DNA from: ZC4RG19 sp036279475
GTDB lineage: Bacteria > Actinomycetota > Acidimicrobiia > Acidimicrobiales > VFJN01
Length of the DNA stretch: 39,796 nt
Assembly: GCA_036279475.1 (NCBI GenBank)
Contig: DASUJB010000106.1
Span: 1 to 39,796 of the forward strand
Direction of reading: 5' to 3'
Positions 9,819 through 17,609 of this stretch are shown here, in pieces. The position numbers and the translations under genes are program-made. The notes below the pieces were generated by a model. It had not been told where the DNA came from, made no database searches, and saw only the letters and a list, made by a program, of their open reading frames with translations. Every line of letters starts with the position of its first letter. Positions within the stretch are counted from its first letter, which is position 1.

Positions 9819-11090
9819 ATGGCCAGCATCCGCCTCGACCACATCGAGAAGGTCTACCCGGGGGCGTCGTCGCCGGCGGTCGACGACGTCAGCCTCGAGA
9901 TCGGCGACGGCGAGTTCGTCATCCTGGTGGGCCCCTCCGGGTGCGGGAAGTCGACGATCCTCCGCATGATCGCCGGGCTCGAGGACATCTCGTCCGGGGA
10001 CCTCCTCATCGGTGGCGTCCGCATGAACGACAAGGCGCCCCGTGAGCGCAACCTGGCCATGGTCTTCCAGAACTACGCCTTGTACCCGCACCTCAGCGTC
10101 TACGAGAACATCGCCTTCCCCCTCCGCCTCAAGAAGATCGACCAGGCCGACGTGGACGAGCGGGTGAAGCGGTCGGCCACCATGCTCGAGCTCACGGAGT
10201 TCCTCGACCGCAAGCCGTCGCAGCTCTCCGGTGGGCAGCGGCAACGGGTGGCGATGGGGCGGGCGCTCGTGCGCGACGCCGACGCCTACCTCTTCGACGA
10301 GCCGCTGTCCAACCTCGACGCCAAGCTGCGCGGGCAGATGCGCACCGAGATCTCGCGCATCCAGGACCAGCTGGGCATCACCACCGTCTACGTCACCCAC
10401 GACCAGATCGAGGCCATGACCCTCGGTGACCGGGTGGCCGTGCTCCGCAGGGGCATCCTGCAACAGGTCGACACCCCCCGGCAGCTCTACGAGCAGCCGG
10501 TCAACCTGTTCGTCGCCGGGTTCATCGGCTCGCCGCCCATGAACTTCATGCCCGCCTCGGTCCAGGGGGGCACGCTGACGCTGCCCGTCGGCGAGATCCG
10601 GCTCGGCGACGAGGTCGCCGCCCGGGTGGACGACCGCGAGGTGCTGATCGCCGGCATCCGGCCCGAGCACTTCGAGGACGCCTCGCTGCTGGACCGGCAA
10701 CGGCGGGCCGAGGGCCTGGTCTTCACGGCCACCATCGACGTGATCGAGTGGCTGGGCAGCGAGCAGTACGCCTACATCCCGTTCGAGGCGCCGGCAGAGG
10801 TCCGGCAGCCGCTCGAGGAGTTGGCCACCGAGCTGGACAGCGAGCAGATCCGCACCCAGCTCGTGGTCACCCTGGACCCCGAGAGCCGGGTGAGGGCAGG
10901 AGCCGAGGCCGAGCTGTGGCTCGACCCGGCGCGCCTGCACGTCTTCGACCCCGAGACGGGGGAGAACCTCACCCACGGGGGCGGCGCCGTACCGCGATCG
11001 ATGCGGGTGGGAGCCGGTGCCGCCGGCTCGCCGCCCGCCGACGCCGCGGCCGGTGGTGGCACGGCCTCGGCGACACCGGCCGACGCCTGA
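9819..11090 (+). CDS. Sugar ABC transporter ATP-binding protein, SugC/UgpC/MsmK type
   Basis: A 423-aa ATPase of the carbohydrate-uptake-1 family. The Walker A GPSGCGKST is near residue 40, the ABC signature LSGGQRQRVAMGRAL near 136, Walker B AYLFDEPLSNLD, and the switch His is in VTHDQ. A C-terminal TOBE/OB region (from about residue 235) is present. The last ~30 residues are an Ala/Gly/Pro-rich tail without obvious function. GGAGG precedes ATG 9819. The complete importer (binding protein, two permeases, ATPase) is encoded here without a neighbouring regulator or glycosidase. Confidence 0.94.
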   Translation: MASIRLDHIEKVYPGASSPAVDDVSLEIGDGEFVILVGPSGCGKSTILRMIAGLEDISSGDLLIGGVRMNDKAPRERNLAMVFQNYALYPHLSVYENIAFPLRLKKIDQADVDERVKRSATMLELTEFLDRKPSQLSGGQRQRVAMGRALVRDADAYLFDEPLSNLDAKLRGQMRTEISRIQDQLGITTVYVTHDQIEAMTLGDRVAVLRRGILQQVDTPRQLYEQPVNLFVAGFIGSPPMNFMPASVQGGTLTLPVGEIRLGDEVAARVDDREVLIAGIRPEHFEDASLLDRQRRAEGLVFTATIDVIEWLGSEQYAYIPFEAPAEVRQPLEELATELDSEQIRTQLVVTLDPESRVRAGAEAELWLDPARLHVFDPETGENLTHGGGAVPRSMRVGAGAAGSPPADAAAGGGTASATPADA

Positions 11091-11145
11091 GCCCGCCTCC
11101 CGCGGGGGCTGGCCGTGCCCGAGCCCGCCTTCGCAGGGGGCTGGC
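11091..11145 (+). repeat. Pair of 23-bp imperfect direct repeats after the ABC operon
   Basis: Bases 11091-11113 and 11123-11145 match at 19 of 23 positions. Both start with GCCCGCCT and end with GGGGGCTGGC. Each copy can fold on itself weakly (GCC.../...GGC). They lie between the ATPase stop and the shared terminator. Confidence 0.6.
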
Positions 11146-11151
11146 AGCAGG

Positions 11152-11181
11152 CGACGCCGTCAGCCGCCGCTGACGGCGTCG
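11152..11181. terminator. Bidirectional hairpin terminator overlapping the dusB stop
   Basis: A perfect 13-bp stem (11152-11164 with 11169-11181) and 4-base loop lies between the convergent ABC operon and dusB. The stop codon of dusB (11160-11162 on the minus strand) is inside the stem, so the last dusB codons also encode the terminator arm. Confidence 0.75.
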
Positions 11182-12500
11182 AGCTCGTCGGTGGCGGGCG
11201 GCGGCGCGGGGTCGTCGGGGTCGTCGGTCCAGCCCTCGGGCAGCACGACGGCGACGGGACCGGACGTCCTGCCCCGTGGCCGACGGTCCGCTCCGTCCAC
11301 CACGCCGAGCCCAGGTCGCTCCTGGACCAGGGTGGCCAGCGAGCCCTCCAGCTCGGCGATGCTGGATGTCCGGACCAGCCGGTCCCGGGCCTCGGCTCCC
11401 ACGGGGTAGCCGTGGAGGTACCACGCGACGTGCTTGCGCACGTCGCGCACGGCCCGTGGCTCGCCCAGCCAGGCGGCCAGGAGCCGGGCGTGGCGGGCCA
11501 GGACGGCGGCCACCACCGACAGCGGGGGGGAGGGCGGTACGGGCCGGCCGGCGAACGCCACGGCCAGGTCGCCGAACAGCCAGGGCCGGCCGAGGCAACC
11601 GCGGCCCACCACCACGCCGTCGCAACCGGTCTCGGCGACCATCCTCAGGGCGTCGGTGGCCTGCCAGACGTCGCCGTTGCCGAGCACCGCCACGTCGGGC
11701 AGGGCGGCTCGCAGCGTGGCGATCGCCCCCCAGTCGGCCTGGCCCGAGTAGTGCTGGGCCGCGGTGCGGGCATGGAGGGCGACCGCGGCGACCCCCTCGT
11801 CACGGGCGATCCGGCCGGCGTCGAGGAAGGTCGTCAGCCGCTCGTCGATGCCGATGCGGAGCTTCACCGTGACCGGTACCGGCCCGGCGCCCCGCACCGC
11901 CGCCCGGACGACGTCGCGGAGCAGGGCGCGGCGCACCGGGAGGGCGGCGCCCCCGCCCTTGCGGGTCACCTTCGCCGCCGGGCAGCCGAAGTTGAGGTCG
12001 ACGTGGTCGGCTGCCGCCTCGGCCACGAGGAACCGCACGGCCTCGCCCACCGACGCCGGATCGGTGCCGTAGAGCTGCACGGAGCGGACGGGCTCGTCGC
12101 CGGAGAACCGTGCCATCCGCAGGGTCCTCTCGTTCCGCTCCACCAGGCCACGGGCGGTGATCATCTCGCTCACGAACAACCCACCGGCGGCGGTGGCGGC
12201 GGTGGCGGCGGTCGACGGGGCCGACGGGGACGACGGGGACGACGGCGGTCGGGGCGGGGCAGCGGTCATGGCGGATGGCGGTCCGGGCAGGGCAGCGGTC
12301 GGGGCGGGCGGCGGCTCGACGGCCACGGCCGTGCCCCCGGGGCCGCTCGGGTCGTCCCCGGAGGGGAGGGTCGTGAGGAAGGACCGGCACAGCCGGCGGA
12401 ACGGGGCGTTGGTCACGCCGGCCATCGGGGCCAGCACCACCGGCGGCCACACCCGGAGCGGACCCACCTCGAGCGCCGGCGGCACCGCGCCGGCCGTCAT
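11160..12500 (-). CDS. dusB: tRNA-dihydrouridine synthase (DusB type) with a low-complexity insertion
   Basis: A 446-aa flavoprotein that reduces uridines in the tRNA D-loop. Family landmarks are APMAGVTNAPFRRLCR near residue 24, SEMITARG after the insertion, NFGCPAAKVTRKGGGAAL with the catalytic Cys, VTVKLRIGID with the active-site Lys, and ALHARTAAQHYSGQADW. Between FRRLCRSF and GLFVSEM there are about 65 extra residues (42-106) rich in Pro, Ala, Ser and Thr, where related enzymes have only a few. The total is thus longer than the usual 320-390. ATG 12500 overlaps the maf stop by 4 bases, so the two genes are co-transcribed. Confidence 0.93.
   Translation of the reverse strand: MTAGAVPPALEVGPLRVWPPVVLAPMAGVTNAPFRRLCRSFLTTLPSGDDPSGPGGTAVAVEPPPAPTAALPGPPSAMTAAPPRPPSSPSSPSAPSTAATAATAAGGLFVSEMITARGLVERNERTLRMARFSGDEPVRSVQLYGTDPASVGEAVRFLVAEAAADHVDLNFGCPAAKVTRKGGGAALPVRRALLRDVVRAAVRGAGPVPVTVKLRIGIDERLTTFLDAGRIARDEGVAAVALHARTAAQHYSGQADWGAIATLRAALPDVAVLGNGDVWQATDALRMVAETGCDGVVVGRGCLGRPWLFGDLAVAFAGRPVPPSPPLSVVAAVLARHARLLAAWLGEPRAVRDVRKHVAWYLHGYPVGAEARDRLVRTSSIAELEGSLATLVQERPGLGVVDGADRRPRGRTSGPVAVVLPEGWTDDPDDPAPPPATDELDAVSGG
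12244..12300 (-). repeat. In-frame 33-bp-period repeat inside dusB
   Basis: A 24-base block recurs at 12244-12267 and 12277-12300 with 22 of 24 matches. The offset is 33 bases (11 codons). It encodes TAALPGPPSAM and TAAPPRPPSSP. Short GGC/GGT and GACGGG runs flank it. Together these suggest the insertion grew by in-frame duplication. Confidence 0.7.
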
Positions 12501-13138
12501 CGCGTCGCCCACAGGTCGGTGATGGCCACGCCCAGCTCGTCGAGGAGGTGCCGCAGCACAGGTAGCGAGAGCCCGAGCACGGTGCCGTGGTCGCCGTCGA
12601 TGCCGTCGACGAAGGGCGCTCCGTAGCCCTCGATGGTGAAGCCGCCGGCGACGGCCAGGGGCTCCCCCGTGTCGACGTAGGCCCGGATCTCGGCGTCGGT
12701 GGGGCGACCGAAGCGCACCCGGGCCTCGGCGGTGGCCGTGGCCCGGGTGCCGGTGGCGACGTCGACGACCGTGTGCCCGGTGACCAGCGTCCCCCCGCGG
12801 CCGCGGTAGCCCCGCCACCAGCTCCCGGCCTGGGCGGCCGACGGTGGCTTGCCCCGCACCTCGCCGTCGAACGCCAGCACGGAGTCGCACCCCACCACGA
12901 CCGGGCGCTCGTCGTCGCCCAGGTCGTCGAGCCGCCGCCCGCGATGTGCCCGGAGCCGGTCGGCCACGGCCGCCGCCTTGCGGCGGGCGAGGACGGCGAC
13001 CGTGGTGTGGGCGTCGGTGCCGTCGACACCGCCCTCGTCCACGCCGCTCACCATCACCTCGGGGGCCAGGCCGGCGGCTCGGAGGAGGCGGAGGCGGGAC
13101 GGGGACGCGGAAGCGAGCACGAGGGGGCGCGAGGGCAC
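12497..13138 (-). CDS. maf: Maf-like nucleoside triphosphate pyrophosphatase
   Basis: A 213-aa protein of the Maf/YhdE family, which hydrolyses non-canonical or modified nucleoside triphosphates to monophosphates. The N-terminal signature LVLASASPSRLRLL, the ARRKAAAVADR helix, VVGCDSVLAFDGEVRGKP and the FTIEGYGAPFVDGIDGDHGTVLGLSLP C-terminal block are all present. A ~15-residue Gly-rich loop (YRGRGGTLVTGHTVVD region) is intact. It starts at ATG 13138 and is the first gene of the maf-dusB pair. Confidence 0.93.
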   Translation of the reverse strand: MPSRPLVLASASPSRLRLLRAAGLAPEVMVSGVDEGGVDGTDAHTTVAVLARRKAAAVADRLRAHRGRRLDDLGDDERPVVVGCDSVLAFDGEVRGKPPSAAQAGSWWRGYRGRGGTLVTGHTVVDVATGTRATATAEARVRFGRPTDAEIRAYVDTGEPLAVAGGFTIEGYGAPFVDGIDGDHGTVLGLSLPVLRHLLDELGVAITDLWATR

Positions 13139-13227
13139 CGGCCAAGGGTGCCACGGCCCGGGCCCCGCCCCACCGACGGGTCGGCGGTCGCCGACTCCCT
13201 CCGGGCGGTGCCGGTAGCCTGCCGACG

Positions 13228-13404
13228 ATGGAGACCCCGCCGCCCGACCCCGCCAAGCTGTTGGCCCACTGGATGGAATGGGAGCGTGGCGAGGTACCTC
13301 CCGGGCGGGTCATGAGCAACCTGAAGACCGGGGGCCTGCGCCAGGTCCTCGAGGTGCTGGTGGCGTCGTCGCCGGCCCCGTCCGGTCCTGCCGGCGATGG
13401 CTGA
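13228..13404 (+). CDS. Small conserved-looking protein of unknown function, 58 aa
   Basis: ATG 13228 opens a 58-aa frame. The core DPAKLLAHWMEWERGEVPPGRVMSNLKTGGLRQVLE looks like a compact amphipathic helical protein, not random GC-rich translation. It has Trp, Met, Glu and Lys, which are scarce in the shadow frames here. It overlaps the following Nudix gene by 8 bases, consistent with one transcript. TAGCCT at about 13215-13220 is a possible -10 close to the start. No function can be assigned. Confidence 0.7.
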   Translation: METPPPDPAKLLAHWMEWERGEVPPGRVMSNLKTGGLRQVLEVLVASSPAPSGPAGDG

Positions 13405-14317
13405 GCCCACGCCCGCGCGCGACGCGCCGATGCCCGGTCCCGGTGGCGACGCGGTGCCGCCGGCCCGCCCGGAGGACGAGTGGCCGGCGGCTGCCGCCGA
13501 GTCGGCCGAGGCGCTCGACCGGCCCGCCCCTGGCTTCCCCGGACTGGGCGGGACGCCACCACCGCCCCCCGCACCGGTGGCGCCCGGGCGGGGGGGCGCC
13601 CAGCGGATCCCCCGGCCGTACTCCGCCCGCCCCGGGGCTCCGGCGCCGTGGGCCCACCTGTCGCCCCTCCACCGCCGTCCCACCGTGGCCGACGTCCGTG
13701 CCGCCTTCGTGGGCCTCGGCCCGGCCCGGCCGTCACCCGGCGTGCTGAGGGACGGCCCGCCCCGTCCCGGTCGGCCGTCGGCGGTGCTGGCCCCGCTCTA
13801 CGACGCTCCGGTGCCCGGCGCCGCCGACGGCGGGTCCGAGGCGTGGGTCGTGCTCACCCGCCGCACCTGGACGTTGCGGTCCCACCAGGGCGAGGTCAGC
13901 TTCCCTGGTGGCCGTGTCGAACCCGGCGAGTCACCCCTCGATGCCGCCCGGCGGGAGGCGTTCGAGGAGATCGCCCTCGACCCCGCGGCGGTGGAGGTGG
14001 TCGGGCAGCTCGACCACCTGGCCACCGTATCGAGCGGCTCTGACATCGTCCCCTTCGTCGGCCTCGTGCCCGGCCGACCGCCCACCCGGCCCAACCCCGC
14101 CGAGGTGGCGGCGGTCCTTCACGTGCCCCTGTCGGAGCTCCTCGATCCCACCGTCTTCCGTGAGGAGCGGTGGACGTTCCCCGACGGCCGTGAGCAGCCG
14201 ATCATGTTCTTCGAGCTGGTCGGCGACACCGTGTGGGGAGCGACCGCCGCGCTGCTCCGCCAGCTCCTGGGCCTGGTCACGGGCACGTTGGGGCGTGGCG
14301 ATCTCGGGCATCCCTAG
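13397..14317 (+). CDS. Nudix hydrolase, CoA-pyrophosphatase (NudL/YeaB)-like
   Basis: A 306-aa protein whose C-terminal ~190 residues form a Nudix domain. The Nudix box reads GGRVEPGESPLDAARREAFEEIAL; all metal-binding Glu are kept, but the usual Gly after the EE pair is Ala. The upstream LTRRTWTLRSHQGEVSFPGG is the NudL/CoA-diphosphatase form (hydrolysis of CoA to phosphopantetheine and 3',5'-ADP). The first ~95 residues are Pro/Ala/Gly-rich and appear disordered. The start ATG 13397 overlaps the 58-aa gene; a later start would remove only low-complexity sequence. Confidence 0.88.
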   Translation: MAEPTPARDAPMPGPGGDAVPPARPEDEWPAAAAESAEALDRPAPGFPGLGGTPPPPPAPVAPGRGGAQRIPRPYSARPGAPAPWAHLSPLHRRPTVADVRAAFVGLGPARPSPGVLRDGPPRPGRPSAVLAPLYDAPVPGAADGGSEAWVVLTRRTWTLRSHQGEVSFPGGRVEPGESPLDAARREAFEEIALDPAAVEVVGQLDHLATVSSGSDIVPFVGLVPGRPPTRPNPAEVAAVLHVPLSELLDPTVFREERWTFPDGREQPIMFFELVGDTVWGATAALLRQLLGLVTGTLGRGDLGHP

Positions 14318-14320
14318 CCG

Positions 14321-14338
14321 GTGCCCCGCCGGGGCCAC
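14321..14338. terminator. Short hairpin between convergent Nudix gene and guaB
   Basis: GTGCCCC-GCC-GGGGCCAC folds into a 7-bp stem with one bulged base, 4 bases after the Nudix stop. It may serve plus-strand transcription, and possibly guaB from the other side. Confidence 0.45.
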
Positions 14339-14404
14339 GGTGGCTGTGCCGCCCCCGGCGCCGCGGGAGTCGGCCGGGGCCGGGGCCAGGGGCGGGCCCC
14401 GCGC

Positions 14405-15928
14405 TCACCAGCGCCCGTAGTTGGGCGCTTCCTTGGTGATGGCGATGTCGTGGGGGTGCGACTCGCGCAGCCCGGCGTTGGTGATGCGCACGAAGCGGGC
14501 GTGCTCCTGCAGGTCGCCCACCGTGGCCGCCCCGCAATAGCCCATGGCCGCCCTGAGGCCGCCGGTGAGCTGGTGCAGGATGTTCGACACGGGTCCCTTG
14601 TAGGCCACCCGGCCCTCGATCCCCTCGGGAACGAGCTTGTCGGCGTCGACCACGTCGCCCTGGAAGTAGCGGTCCTTGGAGAACGAGCGCGACTTCATGG
14701 CCCCCATGGAGCCCATGCCCCGGTACTCCTTGAACCGCTCGCCCTGGTGCAGCACGACCTCGCCCGGCGACTCGTCGACGCCGGCCAACAGGCCGCCGAC
14801 CATGACCGCGTCGGCGCCGGCGGCGATGGCCTTGGCCACGTCGCCCGAGAACTGGATGCCGCCGTCGGCGATGGCGGTGACGCCGTGGCGGTGGGCCGCC
14901 AGGGCACCGTCGTAGATGGCGGTGAGCTGGGGGACTCCCACGCCGGCCACCACCCGCGTGGTGCAGATGGAGCCGGGTCCCACGCCCAGCTTCACGGCGT
15001 CGGCCCCCACGCCGGCCAGGGCGTCGACCGCCTCGGCCGTGGCCACGTTCCCGGCGATCACCTCGACGTCGAAGGCGCCCTTCACCTGCTTCACCACGTC
15101 GAGGACGGCCCGGCTGTGGCCGTGGGCGGTGTCGACCACGATCACGTCGACGGACGCCGCCACGAGGCGCTCGGCCCGCTCCAGGGCGTCGGGTCCCACC
15201 CCCACGGCGGCGCCCGCCCGGAGCCGTCCGCGGTCGTCCCGCGTGGAGTGGGGGTGCTGGGCCTGCTTCTTGATGTCCTTGACGGTGATGAGGCCCGTGA
15301 GGAGGCCGGCGTCGTCGACGATCGGCAGCTTCTCGATGCGGTGCTGCCACAGGATGTCCTTGGCCTGCTCGAGCGTGGTGCCGACCGGGGCGGTGACCAG
15401 CGGTGGCCGCCGCATGACCTTGGCGATGGGCTGGTCGACCTCGTCGATGAAGCGCAGGTCGCGGTTGGTGAGCAGGCCCACCAGGCGGCCGGCGCCGTCG
15501 GTGACCGGGACGCCCGAGATGTGGTACCGCTCCATGACAGCCAGGGCGTCGGTGACGAGGGCGTCCTCGGGGAGGGTGACGGGGTCGACGATCATGCCCG
15601 ACTGGTTGCGCTTCACCTTGTCGACCTCGGCGACCTGGTCGTCGATCGACAGGTTGCGGTGGACGACGCCGATGCCGCCGGCCCGGGCGATGGCGATGGC
15701 CAGGGTGGACTCGGTCACGGTGTCCATGGCGGCGGACACGATGGGGATGGCCAGCTCGATCCCGCCCGTCAGGCGGGTGGTCGTGGACACCTCGGCGGGC
15801 AGGACCGTCGACTCCGCCGGTATGAGCAGCACGTCGTCGAAGGTCAGCCCCTCCTTGGCGAACTTCGACGGGTAGCCACCCCCGCGCCCGTCGCCAGGAG
15901 TCGCTGGGTACCCGTCGGAGGCTGCCAT
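14405..15928 (-). CDS. guaB: Inosine-5'-monophosphate dehydrogenase
   Basis: A 507-aa enzyme converting IMP to XMP with NAD+, the committed step to GMP. The order is an N-terminal barrel segment (KEGLTFDDVLLIPAESTVLP), tandem CBS domains (about residues 115-235), then the rest of the barrel. The catalytic loop GVGPGSICTTRVVAGVGVP places the nucleophilic Cys at about residue 322. The flap motif YRGMGSMGAM (Arg-Tyr region) follows. The end, ITKEAPNYGRW, is typical. It is transcribed opposite to the guaB3-guaA pair nearby. Confidence 0.97.
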   Translation of the reverse strand: MAASDGYPATPGDGRGGGYPSKFAKEGLTFDDVLLIPAESTVLPAEVSTTTRLTGGIELAIPIVSAAMDTVTESTLAIAIARAGGIGVVHRNLSIDDQVAEVDKVKRNQSGMIVDPVTLPEDALVTDALAVMERYHISGVPVTDGAGRLVGLLTNRDLRFIDEVDQPIAKVMRRPPLVTAPVGTTLEQAKDILWQHRIEKLPIVDDAGLLTGLITVKDIKKQAQHPHSTRDDRGRLRAGAAVGVGPDALERAERLVAASVDVIVVDTAHGHSRAVLDVVKQVKGAFDVEVIAGNVATAEAVDALAGVGADAVKLGVGPGSICTTRVVAGVGVPQLTAIYDGALAAHRHGVTAIADGGIQFSGDVAKAIAAGADAVMVGGLLAGVDESPGEVVLHQGERFKEYRGMGSMGAMKSRSFSKDRYFQGDVVDADKLVPEGIEGRVAYKGPVSNILHQLTGGLRAAMGYCGAATVGDLQEHARFVRITNAGLRESHPHDIAITKEAPNYGRW

Positions 15929-16038
15929 GTCGGGAGTCTAGTGGCCCGGTCCTCGGTGCCGTCCGCCTCCGCCAGCGTCGTGTCGGGACCGGTGCGGGGT
16001 GGCGCGGGCGGGGGGCGGGTGGGAGGCAGGCTGGGGAC

Positions 16039-17496
16039 ATGTCCGCCGCCGGCGCCGATCCCCGCTCCTCCTACCACATGACCGCCGACGAGCTGCGACG
16101 GTGGGGTCACGAGGTCGTCGACTGGGTCGCCGACTACCTCGACGACGTGGAGCGGTACCCGGTGGTGCCGACCGTCGTGCCCGGAGAGGTGCGGTCGTGG
16201 TTGCCCCCCCACCCCCCCGAGCACCCCGAGCCCTTCGGGGACGTCCTGGCCGACCTCGACCGGGTGGTGCTGCCCGGTACGACGCACTGGCAGCACCCCG
16301 GCTTCCACGCCTACTTCCCGGCCAACACGTCGGGCCCCGCGATCCTGGGCGAGATCGTGGCGTCGGGCCTCGGCACGCAGGGGATGATGTGGCAGACGGG
16401 ACCGGCGTGCACCGAGGTCGAGGCCCACGTGCTCGACTGGCTGGTCGAGCTGCTGGGGCTGCCGGACCGGTTTCGCTCGACGGGGGCCGGGGGCGGCGTC
16501 ATCCAGGACTCGGCCTCGTCGGCCACGCTGTGCGCGGTGCTGGCGGCCCGGGAGCGGGCGGTGAGGGCGGGGGCACGACCGGGCGACCTGGTGGTCTACG
16601 CCTCCGACCAGGCCCACTCCTCGCTCGAGAAGGGAGCGCGGATCGCCGGCTTCGGGGAGGACCGCATCCGCCTCGTCGGCGTCGACGACCGGTTCGCGAT
16701 GCGCCCCGACCTGCTGGCCGACGCCCTGGCCGAGGACCGTGACGCCGGGCGGGTGCCGTGCCTGGTCATGGCCACCGTGGGCACCACCAGCTCGCTGGCG
16801 GTCGACCCCGTCGACCGGGTCGCGGACGTGATCGCCGGGACGTCCCCGGACGCCGGGGGGCGGGCACGCATCCGGCCCTGGCTCCACGTCGACGGGGCCA
16901 TGGCCGGCTCGGCCGCCGTCTGCCCCGAGCACCGTCACGTGCTGGCCGGACTCGACCGGGCCGACAGCTTCGTCTTCGACCCCCACAAGTGGCTGTTCAC
17001 GAGCTTCGACTGCTCGTGCCTCTTCCTCGCCGACCGGTCGCCGCTGATCGGCGCGCTGTCGATCCTGCCCGAGTTCCTCCGCAACGCCGCCTCCGAGTCG
17101 GGCGCGGTCATCGACTACCGGGACTGGCAGGTGCCGCTCGGCCGGCGGTTCCGTGCCCTCAAGCTGTGGTTCGTCCTCCGCTGGTACGGCGCCGAGGGCC
17201 TGCGCCACCACGTGCGCGAGCACATCCGGTTGGCCGGCGAGCTGGCGGCCCGGATCGCGGCCGACGACCGGCTGGTGCTGGCGGCCCCGGCCGACCTCTC
17301 CCTCGTGTGCTTCCGCCACGCCGGGGGCGACGATGCCACCCGGGCCCTGCACGAGGCCCTGGACGGGACGGGCCGCGTCCACCTGAGCCACACCCGGTTG
17401 GCCGACCGCTACGTGATCCGGGCCAGCATCGGGGTGTGGAGCACCGGGCCACGCCACGTCGACGCCCTGTGGTCCCTCATCGACGCCCTGGCGTGA
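16039..17496 (+). CDS. PLP-dependent group II decarboxylase (aromatic-L-amino-acid decarboxylase-like)
   Basis: A 485-aa protein of the AADC/TDC family, which decarboxylate amino acids such as tyrosine, phenylalanine or tryptophan. The N-terminal YHMTADELRRWGHEVVDWVADYL and the substrate-site HWQHPGFHAYFPAN are characteristic. HVDGAMAGSAA and FDPHKWLFTSFDCS carry the PLP aspartate region and the Schiff-base Lys (about residue 317). Length is as usual. ATG 16039 is the longest plausible start; ATG 16078 (MTADEL) is an alternative. It interrupts the guanine-nucleotide genes, with no evident functional link. Substrate is not determined. Confidence 0.9.
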   Translation: MSAAGADPRSSYHMTADELRRWGHEVVDWVADYLDDVERYPVVPTVVPGEVRSWLPPHPPEHPEPFGDVLADLDRVVLPGTTHWQHPGFHAYFPANTSGPAILGEIVASGLGTQGMMWQTGPACTEVEAHVLDWLVELLGLPDRFRSTGAGGGVIQDSASSATLCAVLAARERAVRAGARPGDLVVYASDQAHSSLEKGARIAGFGEDRIRLVGVDDRFAMRPDLLADALAEDRDAGRVPCLVMATVGTTSSLAVDPVDRVADVIAGTSPDAGGRARIRPWLHVDGAMAGSAAVCPEHRHVLAGLDRADSFVFDPHKWLFTSFDCSCLFLADRSPLIGALSILPEFLRNAASESGAVIDYRDWQVPLGRRFRALKLWFVLRWYGAEGLRHHVREHIRLAGELAARIAADDRLVLAAPADLSLVCFRHAGGDDATRALHEALDGTGRVHLSHTRLADRYVIRASIGVWSTGPRHVDALWSLIDALA

Positions 17497-17609
17497 GCCG
17501 GGCGCGATCCGCCGGGGACCCCGGGCGAACGTCGGGGGGCCGGGCCGGAGCGTCGGTAGACTCCCAGCTTCCCCGGGGTGCGGGCGAGCGTGCGAGGTGA
17601 CGACCTCTG

